A stretch of DNA of 8,892 bases from CAZQEC01 sp964591565 (GTDB lineage: Bacteria; Patescibacteriota; UBA1384; CAJBMM01). Both the position numbers and the translations under genes were made by a program. How positions within the stretch are numbered: position 1 is the stretch's first letter; each line of letters begins with the position of its first letter. Under the pieces are notes generated by a model. It was not told where the DNA came from. It saw only the letters and a program-made list of their open reading frames with translations, and did no database searches. Location of the stretch: the NCBI GenBank assembly GCA_964591565.1, contig CAZQEC010000040.1, positions 1 through 8,892 of the forward strand. Reading direction: 5' to 3'. Shown piece by piece: positions 1 to 5,877 of the stretch.

Positions 1-418
1 ACCACGCACCAACAAGCTCAATGGCCAACTGCCAAATTAGTTTATGTCGCCCGCGCATGCCACCACCATTTGGTCCAACTCGGTTGATATTAAATAAATC
101 ATCAATCAAGCCCAAAATAGCCGCCGCTAGCAAAGTGAAAAGTGGCAACCACGTCTGCGAGCGGGTGAAATTAAAAATTAATGTCAGCAGTATAACGGTA
201 CCCCAAATCAAAACCCCGCCCATCGTCGGCACATCTTCTTTGCCTTTGTGCAGTAAACTGAAAACCGGCGTTTTGCCTTCGCGGATTTTTTTGCCGAGCT
301 TAAAACGATATAAAGTATCGGTTAAAATAGGCGTCATAATCATCGCCACGGCGAACGCCGCGAACGCCAGCCAAAACATTTTTTGTAACGCCGGAACATT
401 TATTGAAAAAGTTTCCAT
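1..418 (-). CDS. mraY: Phospho-N-acetylmuramoyl-pentapeptide transferase MraY, N-terminal part (gene runs off left edge)
   Basis: MraY is the integral membrane enzyme that transfers phospho-MurNAc-pentapeptide from UDP to undecaprenyl phosphate, making lipid I. The first 139 residues are visible; the C-terminal part lies beyond position 1. Seen directly: a hydrophobic first segment (about residues 13-32), the conserved PTMGG motif at 64-68, a second hydrophobic stretch (69-84), a third (90-105), and the catalytic-type Asp pair LGLIDD at 106-107, followed by a Gly-rich loop and the RGRHKL segment. These match the family N-terminus in order and spacing. The start ATG at 416-418 is preceded by a TATAAT 7 nt upstream, so the mRNA may be leaderless; a GGAG touches the ATG, too close for a normal ribosome binding site. 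It follows ftsI in the dcw order but is separated from it by an opposite-strand gene, which fits its having its own promoter. Confidence 0.93.
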   Translation of the reverse strand, partial: METFSINVPALQKMFWLAFAAFAVAMIMTPILTDTLYRFKLGKKIREGKTPVFSLLHKGKEDVPTMGGVLIWGTVILLTLIFNFTRSQTWLPLFTLLAAAILGLIDDLFNINRVGPNGGGMRGRHKLIWQLAIELVGAW

Positions 419-425
419 CTCCAAA

Positions 426-431
426 ATTATA
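426..431 (-). promoter_or_regulatory. Candidate -10 box of the mraY promoter (leaderless arrangement)
   Basis: The minus strand reads a perfect TATAAT here, ending 7 nt before the mraY ATG. With the usual distance from the -10 box to the transcription start, the mRNA would begin within about a base of the start codon. No good -35 hexamer is visible at 16-18 bp spacing. The 67-bp gap also holds the start of the divergent gene at 486. Confidence 0.5.
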
Positions 432-485
432 CACTTCATTTCAGCCTTGCGCCACCTTTATCAATTTGATACCATCAAGGGCAAC

Positions 486-1288
486 ATGAAACTAATCAGT
501 CTAAACACGTATGCAGGATATGTTTTTGATCCTTTGATCGAATTCATCAAAAGTCAGGCCAGTGATACTGATTTTTTTTGTTTTCAAGAAGTGTTAGATA
601 CTCAATCTAACATAACTGTAAATCATGGTATGAGAGCCAATTTGATGCAGGAATTAACTAATGCTTTACCCAATTTTCATCCATATTTCGCTCTAGCCCA
701 ACAAAAATATGATCACATTAGTATGCTAAACGAGAACGTTGATAGCGGTATGGCGCTATTTGTTCACAATAAACACCAAATTATCAATCAAGGCGATTTT
801 TTTATCTATCAAAGTTTGAACACATTTGACGGTCATAATTATAGTACTATGCCAATGAACGCCTCTTTCGCACAAATAATAATTGGTGCGAAAATGTTAA
901 ATGTGCTGAATGTTCATGGCACAGCATGGACGTTTGATAAATTAGACNNNNNNNNNNAGCTCAATCACAAAGAATACTCGATTTTGTCCAAAAAAATCCC
1001 GGCCCAACCATTATCGCCGGTGATTTTAATCTGTTTCCCGACACTAAAAGTATTTCGATGATCGAACAAAGTGGCTTTAGCAATTTGATAAAACAATTTT
1101 CAATACCAACAACCAGAGGCAGTTTGAATAAAAAAATACATCCAGAGTATGAGAAACAAGAATATGGCTGGCAAGAATTTGCCGATTATGCGTTTATTTC
1201 GCCTGAAATTATCCCGCTTCACTTCAGCGTACCCGATGCACCAATCTCTGACCATTTACCGATGATTCTGGAATTTGAAATTAGGTAG
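486..1288 (+). CDS. Endonuclease/exonuclease/phosphatase (EEP, DNase I-like) family protein, interrupted by an assembly gap
   Basis: This is a member of the metal-dependent EEP fold, whose members cleave phosphodiester or phosphomonoester bonds in DNA, RNA or lipid head groups; the substrate here cannot be told. Before the gap the protein has the opening strand MKLISLNTYAG with the metal-site Asn at residue 7, and the catalytic Glu at 35 in CFQEVLD. After the gap it has IAGDFNLFP (GDxN motif), ADYAFIS and the C-terminal SDHLPM (catalytic His pair region). The two halves are in different frames across the 10 N at 948-957; joining QS.RILDFV after the gap to HGTAWTFDKLD before it restores a continuous family-like sequence, so I read one intact gene, not a frameshift. 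The expected product is about 268-270 residues. The ATG at 486 is preceded by AAGGG with a 4-nt spacer. No signal peptide is evident. The gene lies inside the dcw cluster on the opposite strand, convergent with ftsI, and looks more AT-rich than its neighbours, suggesting later insertion. Confidence 0.85.
948..957. other. Assembly gap of 10 N inside the EEP gene
   Basis: Ten consecutive N. The number is probably a placeholder: the true gap must differ from 10 by 1 modulo 3 (for example 8, 11 or 14 bases) for the EEP reading frame to continue. By analogy with family members that read HG..W...K.DTPxRLxQS here, about four or five residues are missing, and 14 bases would fit; this last step is inference. 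Confidence 0.95.
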
Positions 1289-1322
1289 ATTGCCACACTC
1301 ATTTTCATTCGCTCGCAATGAC
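1288..1322. repeat. Dispersed repeat of the GATTGCCAC...GCAATGAC type
   Basis: The 35-bp unit begins GATTGCCAC and ends GCTCGCAATGAC, with ATTGC and GCAAT as inverted ends. The same core (in the other orientation, TCATTGCGAGCG...GTGGCAATC) is a short interspersed repeat found in many unrelated bacterial genomes; this is from memory, not a search. It overlaps the last base of the EEP stop codon and lies between the convergent EEP and ftsI genes. Confidence 0.6.
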
Positions 1323-1393
1323 ACAATAAGTGTAGTGAATTTTATCTCCGTGTTTCGGATTTATACTTTTTTTTGAATTATGATATTCGCCTG

Positions 1394-1438
1394 CCCCTCG
1401 TAGCTCGGAGAGCGAAGCGGGGGATTTCGGATTTTTTT
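1394..1438 (+). terminator. Hairpin plus T-run downstream of the EEP gene
   Basis: An imperfect 13-bp stem pairs 1394-1406 (CCCCTCGTAGCTC) with 1410-1422 around a GGA loop, with three mismatches. A seven-T run follows at 1432-1438, so the polarity suits termination of plus-strand transcripts. The T-run starts 9 nt past the stem, longer than ideal. A second T-run is at 1367-1374, and TTTCGGATTT occurs twice near by, so this could also be another dispersed repeat. I see no T-run after a hairpin in the minus direction for ftsI. Confidence 0.4.
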
Positions 1439-1440
1439 GC

Positions 1441-3153
1441 CTACTTTGCTTTCACCCGATAGTGCGTTTTGAGTAAATACTCCGCAATTTCTCCCCACAA
1501 TGGCGCCGCCGAACTTTCAGCAAATTCCACGCCCTGTGGCTCTTCTAGCGTTACAAACATGGCAAACTTAGGGTCATTTGCCGGCGCAAACCCAGCAAAT
1601 GAACCGTTATTTTTACCCTCTTCGTACCCCGAACCATCGGTTTTAGCAATTTGCGCCGTGCCAGTTTTACCGGCCACGTCGTATCCTGCTACTCCAGCTT
1701 TTTTACCATGCCCACGTGTCACCACCTCAATCAACATATCTTTAACGTCACTTGCGGCTTGTTCTCCAACTACGCGTTTACCCGGTTTTGGTTCGATAAT
1801 ATCTTTTCGCCCGTCTGGATAATGAATTTCGTCAACAACATAAGGTTGCATATATACGCCTTTATTGGCGATCGCCGCGTAAGCCATAGCCATCTGTAAA
1901 GGAGTAACCGTAATTCCCTGACCAAACGCAATGGTGGCGGCGTGAATATCGCGCCAACTTTTGAGCGGAGGAATTGATCCCTCAACTTCGGTGTCTAAAT
2001 CTATGCCAGTTTTACGAGCAAAATTAAAACGATTCATATAGTCAAACATTAGCTCTCGTCCCAACTTTTTCGATATATCAACCATAGCCACGTTGTCTGA
2101 ATTCACCAATATATCCGCGACCGACTCCCGTCCAAAAGCCTTATTTTGGGCCGTATTAATTTCATAATTATCAACTTGAACACTCGACCCATAAACCCCA
2201 ATATCATCTTTTTTAATCCGTCCAGAATCCAATGCGGACGCAATACTAATCGCTTTCATCACACTACCAGCTTCAAAGGTACGGCTAATGACCGGATTCT
2301 TAAAATTACCCTGCTCTTCGTCCTTAACTTCGTTGTACATATTTGGATCAAAACTGGGTGCGCCCGCCATCGCCACCACTTTACCAGTCGAGGGTTCTAT
2401 AATAGTGACGGAGCCACTTTTGGCGCTAAACTTTTCGATCGCACGCTTAAGTGCTTGCTCCACGATCACTTGGACATCGCGATCAATAGACATTACCACG
2501 TCGGCACCTTTATTGCCGTTTGATTTTGTTTTGTCCACAAATGTATTACCCCAGCCGTCGCGCTCACCAACAACGCTCGACGAAATTCCTTGAAGCTGGC
2601 TATCAAAAAATCCTTCGGCTCCGTACTGGCCGTTGCCTTCACCATTCACAAACCCGAGCACCTGTGACGCCAAACTGCCCTCAGGATACGCACGCCATGC
2701 CTCATGAGATGTTGCTACCCCGACAAATCGCAAATCATTTATTTTTTGTTCGACTTCAAGTGACAAATCGCGTTTGATGGGCGGAATATATGGCTTATCA
2801 TTATTTATCGTACTAAATAGCTCTGGCTCCGACATTCCAATCAGCGGGGCTAAAATTCGTGCCACTTTGGCTTTATCTTTAACGTTTTTTGGCACAATAT
2901 CCAACCTAACCCTTGGCTCATTTAAGGCCAATGCGACAGTGTTTTTGGCCGACCCATGCACCAAAATATGCCCGCGAAACGGGTTTAATTTAACTGCAAC
3001 GGTGGCTTGCGACTGCGACTTTGCTTCTGCCAATCCATTGCCTAGCACGGCACGGTCCAGTAAACGAAGAATAATTGCAAAACTGACAATGGCAAACACC
3101 AACGTCAACAATCCTAGGCGCTTAGTCAAACTAAAATATGTAGATGAATTCAT
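1441..3153 (-). CDS. ftsI: Division-specific transpeptidase FtsI (PBP3-like class B penicillin-binding protein)
   Basis: FtsI is the membrane-anchored septal peptidoglycan transpeptidase that works with FtsW, FtsL and FtsQ. The 570-residue length is typical. Seen in order: a short cytoplasmic N-terminus, one membrane anchor at about 13-30, a dimerization/pedestal region with the NPFRGHIL motif at 57-64 (family R.G.I.DR.G), the YGAEGFFDSQLQG block at 177-189, then the transpeptidase domain with the active-site Ser in SVMK (297-300), SDN (352-354) and KTGT (496-499). All three catalytic motifs are intact. GSFAGFAPANDPKFAMFV near the C-terminus is also family-typical. The ATG is preceded by GAAGGAT with about 9 nt spacing, a good ribosome binding site. 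It lies downstream of the ftsL-like gene across an unusually long 202-bp gap that carries a TATAAT, so partly independent transcription is possible. It is convergent with the EEP gene. Confidence 0.94.
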   Translation of the reverse strand: MNSSTYFSLTKRLGLLTLVFAIVSFAIILRLLDRAVLGNGLAEAKSQSQATVAVKLNPFRGHILVHGSAKNTVALALNEPRVRLDIVPKNVKDKAKVARILAPLIGMSEPELFSTINNDKPYIPPIKRDLSLEVEQKINDLRFVGVATSHEAWRAYPEGSLASQVLGFVNGEGNGQYGAEGFFDSQLQGISSSVVGERDGWGNTFVDKTKSNGNKGADVVMSIDRDVQVIVEQALKRAIEKFSAKSGSVTIIEPSTGKVVAMAGAPSFDPNMYNEVKDEEQGNFKNPVISRTFEAGSVMKAISIASALDSGRIKKDDIGVYGSSVQVDNYEINTAQNKAFGRESVADILVNSDNVAMVDISKKLGRELMFDYMNRFNFARKTGIDLDTEVEGSIPPLKSWRDIHAATIAFGQGITVTPLQMAMAYAAIANKGVYMQPYVVDEIHYPDGRKDIIEPKPGKRVVGEQAASDVKDMLIEVVTRGHGKKAGVAGYDVAGKTGTAQIAKTDGSGYEEGKNNGSFAGFAPANDPKFAMFVTLEEPQGVEFAESSAAPLWGEIAEYLLKTHYRVKAK

Positions 3154-3200
3154 TATTTAATATCCTTCAATCGGGAACACCCTGCACCGATACTCGGTAA

Positions 3201-3228
3201 AATAGAAATGTATAAATGATAAATTATA
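3201..3228. repeat. Degenerate 7-nt-period tract
   Basis: Successive heptamers read AATAGAA (3201), ATGTATA (3208), AATGATA (3215) and AATTATA (3222). The last three are related; the first is weaker. The tract lies in the ftsL-ftsI gap and contains the TATAAT candidate promoter on the minus strand. AT-rich composition makes chance similarity possible. Confidence 0.35.
3223..3228 (-). promoter_or_regulatory. Candidate internal -10 box for ftsI
   Basis: The minus strand reads a perfect TATAAT, placed to start transcription near 3216, about 60 nt before ftsI. The best -35 match upstream is poor (TTACAA at 18 bp). It may reflect no more than the AT-rich repeat it sits in. Confidence 0.25.
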
Positions 3229-3272
3229 ATGCATCAGATCTACGATTTGTAATTGCTCCTTAACGGTCGCAA

Positions 3273-3298
3273 CCATAATTATGGAGCGGCTTTGCCGC
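3273..3298. repeat. Perfect 12-bp palindrome followed by a GCGGC/GCCGC hairpin
   Basis: CCATAATTATGG at 3273-3284 is a perfect palindrome. Two bases on, GCGGC (3286-3290) and GCCGC (3294-3298) form a 5-bp stem with a TTT loop. The pair occupies the middle of the 202-bp ftsL-ftsI gap. It could be a processing or attenuation hairpin in the operon transcript, or a dispersed repeat; no T-run follows on the minus strand, so a terminator is unlikely. Confidence 0.35.
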
Positions 3299-3323
3299 AA
3301 TTTATATAATCAATTTTCCATCA

Positions 3324-3351
3324 TTATGATTTATGACTTATCACTTATCCA
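3324..3351. repeat. 7-nt tandem repeat, four units
   Basis: Four successive heptamers read TTATGAT, TTATGAC, TTATCAC and TTATCCA, each one or two bases from the next. The tract ends 4 bp from the ftsL stop codon (3356). It is one of several 7-nt-period tracts in the window with unrelated unit sequences. Confidence 0.6.
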
Positions 3352-3355
3352 TTTC

Positions 3356-3676
3356 TTATTTCTGTCCCTCTTTCACCAACCCCAACGCTTCGGCTTCCTT
3401 GTTCAGGTTTTCCGCGTTACCTTTACGCGCCGCTTCAACGTCCAGTGCCTCAAGTTTGGTTTGTAGTTCACTTTGATTTTGATTTAGCTTGCGCACCAAC
3501 GCCTTTGATTCGGAGTTTTTGGCGTTCGTCGTCACGTACAGTGCTAATAAAACGGCGATCGCCGCTACAGTCACAAATTTAAACGCATTTGCCCCAACGT
3601 ACCACGACTGTCGCACACTTTTGCGCCGACCACGCACAAACCGTCTCTGTCCTGTGTAAACTACCGCTCTACCCAT
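3356..3676 (-). CDS. ftsL: FtsL-like septum protein (small bitopic coiled-coil protein)
   Basis: The 106-residue protein has a basic cytoplasmic N-terminus (RRFVRGRRKSVR at 11-22), one membrane segment at about 32-50 (FKFVTVAAIAVLLALYVTT), and a coiled coil with regular hydrophobic spacing at about 55-85, then a short charged tail. This is the layout of FtsL/FtsB, which bridge the divisome to FtsW-FtsI and activate septal synthesis. The sequence itself is poorly conserved across the family, so identity comes from topology plus position between rsmH and ftsI, the normal place of ftsL. The ATG at 3674-3676 is preceded by AAAGGGG with about 9 nt spacing, a strong ribosome binding site. An FtsB-like identity cannot be excluded. 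Confidence 0.8.
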   Translation of the reverse strand: MGRAVVYTGQRRFVRGRRKSVRQSWYVGANAFKFVTVAAIAVLLALYVTTNAKNSESKALVRKLNQNQSELQTKLEALDVEAARKGNAENLNKEAEALGLVKEGQK

Positions 3677-3703
3677 TTTATAACGCCCCTTTGTTTTGGT
3701 ATT

Positions 3704-3724
3704 TTAGAATATGGAATGTGGAAT
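3704..3724. repeat. 7-nt tandem repeat, three units
   Basis: Successive heptamers TTAGAAT, ATGGAAT and GTGGAAT lie in the 81-bp gap between rsmH and the ftsL-like gene, just upstream of the latter's ribosome binding site. The unit differs from those of the other 7-nt-period tracts. Confidence 0.5.
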
Positions 3725-3757
3725 ATTCGTTTTTACTCGACGTTCGATACTCTAAAA

Positions 3758-4732
3758 TTATTTAATTTTTTCCGCCACTCTCATTTTGGCACTACGACTG
3801 CGTGGATTATCAATCATTTCCTGACGTGATGGTATAATTGGTCGGCGTGTCAAAACACGCAAACTAGGATTTTTACCGCAAATGCATTGCGGCGCTTCAG
3901 GCGGGCAAATACAGCCACGCGCGCCTGCTTGAAAAAATTGCTTGACGATGCGATCTTCGCCGCTATGAAAACTAATTGCAATCAATCGTCCGCCTGGTGA
4001 CAATAATTCGCACGCCTGATCTAGACCCGCTTGCAATTCACCGTATTCATCGTTAACTGTTACCCGAAGCGCCTGAAACACTCGGGTGGCAGGGTGAATA
4101 TCTGATTGCCTTGGCGCGACATTCTCAATTAGCATACGCAACTGCTCCACAGTTTTGACGCCTCCACTTTCACGGGCGCGTAAGATACGGTCAACGATGC
4201 GATCGGTGGCTGGCTGACCGTGTTCGGTAAACAACGCTTTTAGATCACGTCTAGACCAATATTTCAAAATATCACTGGCGCGCATTGTGCCGCTCCCCAT
4301 TCCAATGCGCATATCCAGATCACCAGTCGATTTTAGACTAATTCCATAGCTTGCATCATCGAGCTGGGGTGATGATAACCCCAGATCAAATAAGACTAAA
4401 TCAGCTGTTTTTATACTGGCTTGATTGGCTAAACGTTGCATTTGACTAAAACGTCCATTGACAATCTTCACCACATCGCCAAATTGTTTTAATCTACTTT
4501 CAGATTCGACCACGGCCGCCTCATCTTTATCAATACCCAGATATTGCCCTTTCGGCAAAACCAGTGGCAATAAACCCGCGGCGTGTCCGCCAAAACCAAC
4601 CGTAGCATCAATCACAATTGATTCATTTTTTAGATTCGCCCACTCCATCACGTTTTGGAAAAGAACCGGCGTGTGCGGATACAGATCCGCCACCACCCCT
4701 TTTTTTGGCTCGACATCGTCAGGCCACGACAT
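3758..4732 (-). CDS. rsmH: 16S rRNA (cytosine(1402)-N(4))-methyltransferase RsmH
   Basis: RsmH (MraW) uses S-adenosylmethionine to methylate N4 of C1402 in the 16S rRNA decoding centre. With the ATG at 4730-4732 the product is 324 residues, a usual length. Motifs seen: HTPVLFQNVME at 20-30, SAM-binding VIDATVGFGGHA at 40-51, YLGIDKD at 64-70, DLGLSSPQLD at 116-125, GDLDMR at 137-142, the HPATRVFQALRVTVNDE block at 213-229, AISFHSGEDRIVKQFF at 252-267, and a C-terminal CICPPEAPQCICG with two Cys-X-Cys pairs. SFHSGED has Gly where many homologs have Leu. A TTG at 4745-4747 would extend the frame by five residues, but the ATG, 4 nt after the mraZ stop and preceded by GGGA at about 9 nt, is the better start. 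Tight spacing indicates translational coupling to mraZ. Confidence 0.95.
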   Translation of the reverse strand: MSWPDDVEPKKGVVADLYPHTPVLFQNVMEWANLKNESIVIDATVGFGGHAAGLLPLVLPKGQYLGIDKDEAAVVESESRLKQFGDVVKIVNGRFSQMQRLANQASIKTADLVLFDLGLSSPQLDDASYGISLKSTGDLDMRIGMGSGTMRASDILKYWSRRDLKALFTEHGQPATDRIVDRILRARESGGVKTVEQLRMLIENVAPRQSDIHPATRVFQALRVTVNDEYGELQAGLDQACELLSPGGRLIAISFHSGEDRIVKQFFQAGARGCICPPEAPQCICGKNPSLRVLTRRPIIPSRQEMIDNPRSRSAKMRVAEKIK

Positions 4733-4736
4733 AACA

Positions 4737-5168
4737 CTAAATCCCAAAATCTAGCAGACTTTGCGCTATCTCGTCGCTTTTCGACTCGGCTTGTTTTTGT
4801 TGCTCCGACCAATTTTGCTTATTCCACACCTCAATCCGATTGTATAAGCCAGCTATCACCACAGTAGATTCCAACTTGGCAAATTGGCGTAAATAACTGG
4901 GTACCACCACCCGCCCTTGTTTGTCCAATTCGGCGTCCATCGCCCCCGCCAACATGTGTCGGGCAAATTGGCGCGCCCCGGCTTGACTAATAGGCATTTC
5001 GACCAACTTTTCTGCCAATTCGGCCCAATCGTTTTTGGTATAGATAAATAAACAACCGTCCAAACCCCGTGTCATCACCAAACCATCCGCAAATGCAACT
5101 CGAAAACGAGCCGGCATGGCCAAGCGACCTTTATCATCTATATTGTGCTCGTGTTCGCCGATAAACAT
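4737..5168 (-). CDS. mraZ: Transcriptional regulator MraZ
   Basis: MraZ is a DNA-binding protein of the SpoVT/AbrB type that forms rings and usually controls its own dcw operon by binding GTGGG repeats. The 143-residue product has the expected length and both half-domains: MFIGEHEHNIDDKGRLAMPARFR at the N-terminus (D-K-GR motif at 12-15) and a second copy, ELDKQGRVVVPSYLR, at 80-94. The C-terminal YNRIEVWNKQNW at 109-120 is also characteristic. It is the first gene of the cluster. No strong Shine-Dalgarno is visible before the ATG (AAAGAAACGGCAACA precedes it), and no -10 box lies at leaderless distance. Matching operator sites are found at 5801-5871, more than 600 bp upstream, with a MITE and a structured segment between. 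Confidence 0.95.
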   Translation of the reverse strand: MFIGEHEHNIDDKGRLAMPARFRVAFADGLVMTRGLDGCLFIYTKNDWAELAEKLVEMPISQAGARQFARHMLAGAMDAELDKQGRVVVPSYLRQFAKLESTVVIAGLYNRIEVWNKQNWSEQQKQAESKSDEIAQSLLDFGI

Positions 5169-5210
5169 TGTTGCCGTTTCTTTAGTAAATTTGCGTATTT
5201 CAAGCGTGAT

Positions 5211-5216
5211 ATTTTA
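5211..5216 (-). promoter_or_regulatory. Weak candidate -10 box at the edge of the MITE-like element, upstream of mraZ
   Basis: The minus strand reads TAAAAT (5 of 6 to consensus), abutting the terminal repeat of the 5217-5398 element. It would give an mRNA starting about 36-37 nt before mraZ. The -35 position falls inside the element and reads GTCATT, a poor match, so the promoter is doubtful. Confidence 0.2.
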
Positions 5217-5398
5217 GAGCCTGTTTAAAAACTAATGACTTGGAAAAACATTCATATTTTGAGCGAAAACCACAAAGACTGACGAACCATATCGAGATAC
5301 GGTGAGGAAGGATGAGTGATTTGCAGCCAAAATATGGATGTTTTAACAGTCAAGCACTATTAAATCCTGTTTTGTGCGATGAGTTTTTAAACAGACTC
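5217..5398. mobile_element. MITE-like element, 182 bp, flanked by TA
   Basis: The left end GAGCCTGTTTAAAAACT (5217-5233) is the reverse complement of the right end AGTTTTTAAACAGACTC (5382-5398), with one mismatch in 17. TA stands directly outside each end (5215-5216 and 5399-5400), as expected for a TA target duplication; counting flanking TTA/TAA, the inverted repeat is 20 bp. A second inner pair, 5245-5261 and 5328-5344, is inverted with 16 of 17 matching. The centre (5286-5293 with 5296-5303) is again self-complementary. There is no coding capacity, so it would depend on a transposase elsewhere. I cannot name the IS family with certainty; TA duplication would fit IS630/Tc1 or some IS5-type elements. 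It sits 46 bp upstream of mraZ. Confidence 0.75.
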
Positions 5399-5441
5399 TA
5401 AGATGTGGGGCAAAAGAGGTGGAGGGTTGATAACAACATTA

Positions 5442-5774
5442 AGCCAGTTGGCCTAACCGACCTAATGCGTGAACCTAAAGCGACGTCTGGCTAAAAATCC
5501 ACGTACCAAACGCTCCACTCTCTTCTTTAAATGTGCTATCGGCCAAGAAACTAATGAAAGTTTTGTACCGATGCCTTCTGGCGCCCCTCAAACGATTCCT
5601 GACTGACCGAAACTATCAAACATACCGGCCAGCTATTCAGGAATTACTCGCCCCGTCTTAAAAAATATGTACGGGGCCAAACAATATGGTGAGGAATATG
5701 GCATTTGCGCCAGCTTTCAGGGCTTTGTCGCGTTTCTAGCGCGACCGTATCCTATTAAGCTCCCCCTTAGCGCA
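5442..5774. ncRNA. Possible structured RNA or long mraZ leader (strand uncertain)
   Basis: No gene can be supported between the MITE and the mraZ operator, but the stretch is dense in inverted repeats laid end to end. They are: AGCCAG 5442-5447 with CTGGCT 5487-5492; ATCGG 5538-5542 with CCGAT 5568-5572, enclosing AAACT/AGTTT; ATTCCTGA 5595-5602 with TCAGGAAT 5637-5644, enclosing a 7-bp second stem (5603-5609 with 5626-5632); GCCCCGT 5650-5656 with ACGGGGC 5671-5677; and three nested stems, TGCGC/GCGCA (5706-5710, 5770-5774), AGCTT/AAGCT (5712-5716, 5757-5761) and GTCGCG/CGCGAC (5727-5732, 5740-5745). A mismatch in the third group becomes a G-U pair if read on the minus strand, favouring an mraZ leader; one short stem favours plus. 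Signature motifs of RNase P RNA, tmRNA, SRP RNA and T-boxes were sought and not found. Confidence 0.35.
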
Positions 5775-5790
5775 CCTGCAGAAATGAAAC

Positions 5791-5799
5791 TTATCCACA
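5791..5799 (+). promoter_or_regulatory. DnaA box (perfect TTATCCACA), with a near-copy at 5803-5811
   Basis: TTATCCACA at 5791-5799 equals the DnaA-box consensus; TTATCCACT at 5803-5811 matches 8 of 9. The second overlaps the weakest MraZ-type box, so it may belong to either array. Two boxes alone do not make an origin, and dnaA is not in view. Confidence 0.4.
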
Positions 5800-5800
5800 G

Positions 5801-5830
5801 GTTTATCCACTTTTCCCCACTTCACCCCAC
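5801..5830 (-). promoter_or_regulatory. MraZ operator: GTGGGG-type boxes at 10-bp period
   Basis: On the minus strand GTGGGG (5830-5825), GTGGGG (5820-5815) and GTGGAT (5810-5805) follow each other at exactly 10-bp spacing, the direct-repeat pattern with 5-nt spacers known for MraZ binding sites (GTGGG repeats in E. coli). A further GTGGGG lies at 5866-5871, 41 bp away, inside the spacer of the candidate promoter at 5849-5877. The array is on the coding strand of mraZ, so autoregulation of the dcw operon is the natural reading. What is odd is the distance of more than 630 bp to the mraZ start. Confidence 0.7.
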
Positions 5831-5831
5831 T

Positions 5832-5865
5832 TTTAAGGGTCTATTGCCAATTTATGCCCCTTAAA
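5832..5865. repeat. 8-bp perfect inverted repeat next to the MraZ boxes
   Basis: TTTAAGGG (5832-5839) and CCCTTAAA (5858-5865) are exact reverse complements separated by 18 bp. They bracket the candidate -10 box and transcription start, so this may be an operator or a leader hairpin. Confidence 0.4.
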
Positions 5866-5877
5866 CCCCACTGTCAA
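5849..5877 (-). promoter_or_regulatory. Candidate promoter of the mraZ (dcw) operon
   Basis: On the minus strand a perfect -35 TTGACA (5877-5872) is followed after 17 bp by TAAATT (5854-5849), 4 of 6 to the -10 consensus; CATAAA one or two bases earlier is an alternative. Transcription would start near 5842, placing the MraZ boxes at about +13 to +42. A GTGGGG lies in the spacer. The resulting leader to mraZ would be about 670 nt and include the structured segment and the MITE. Confidence 0.45.

Noticed and set aside
486..1288. Apparent frameshift or pseudogene in the EEP gene
   Set aside because: The frame changes only at the 10-N gap, whose length is probably a placeholder; both sides carry intact family motifs that join in the right order.
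1469..3160. Plus-strand open frames antisense to ftsI (1469-1822, 2146-2523, 2774-3160 and others)
   Set aside because: They are shadows of the well-supported ftsI frame and show no family motifs.
4730..4747. TTG start of rsmH at 4747
   Set aside because: It would overlap mraZ by 11 bp and add five residues with no family match; the ATG at 4732 is better placed after the mraZ stop and a GGGA.
5402..5800. RNase P RNA, tmRNA, SRP RNA or T-box identity for the structured segment
   Set aside because: I found no GAGGAAAGTCC/ACAGAA pair, no tmRNA 5' or TTCGA/CCA end, no GGAAG-type SRP loop and no T-box GGTGG sequence on either strand.
5791..5830. Chromosomal replication origin
   Set aside because: There are only two DnaA boxes, one shared with the MraZ array, with no dnaA or dnaN and no AT-rich unwinding region recognised beside them.
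5505..5864. Plus-strand open frame in the intergenic block (one TGA at 5604; ATG at 5667)
   Set aside because: The translation matches nothing I recognise, overlaps the MraZ and DnaA sites and several hairpins, and has no ribosome binding site. Reading the TGA as an amino acid is not supported, since no other gene here has an in-frame TGA.
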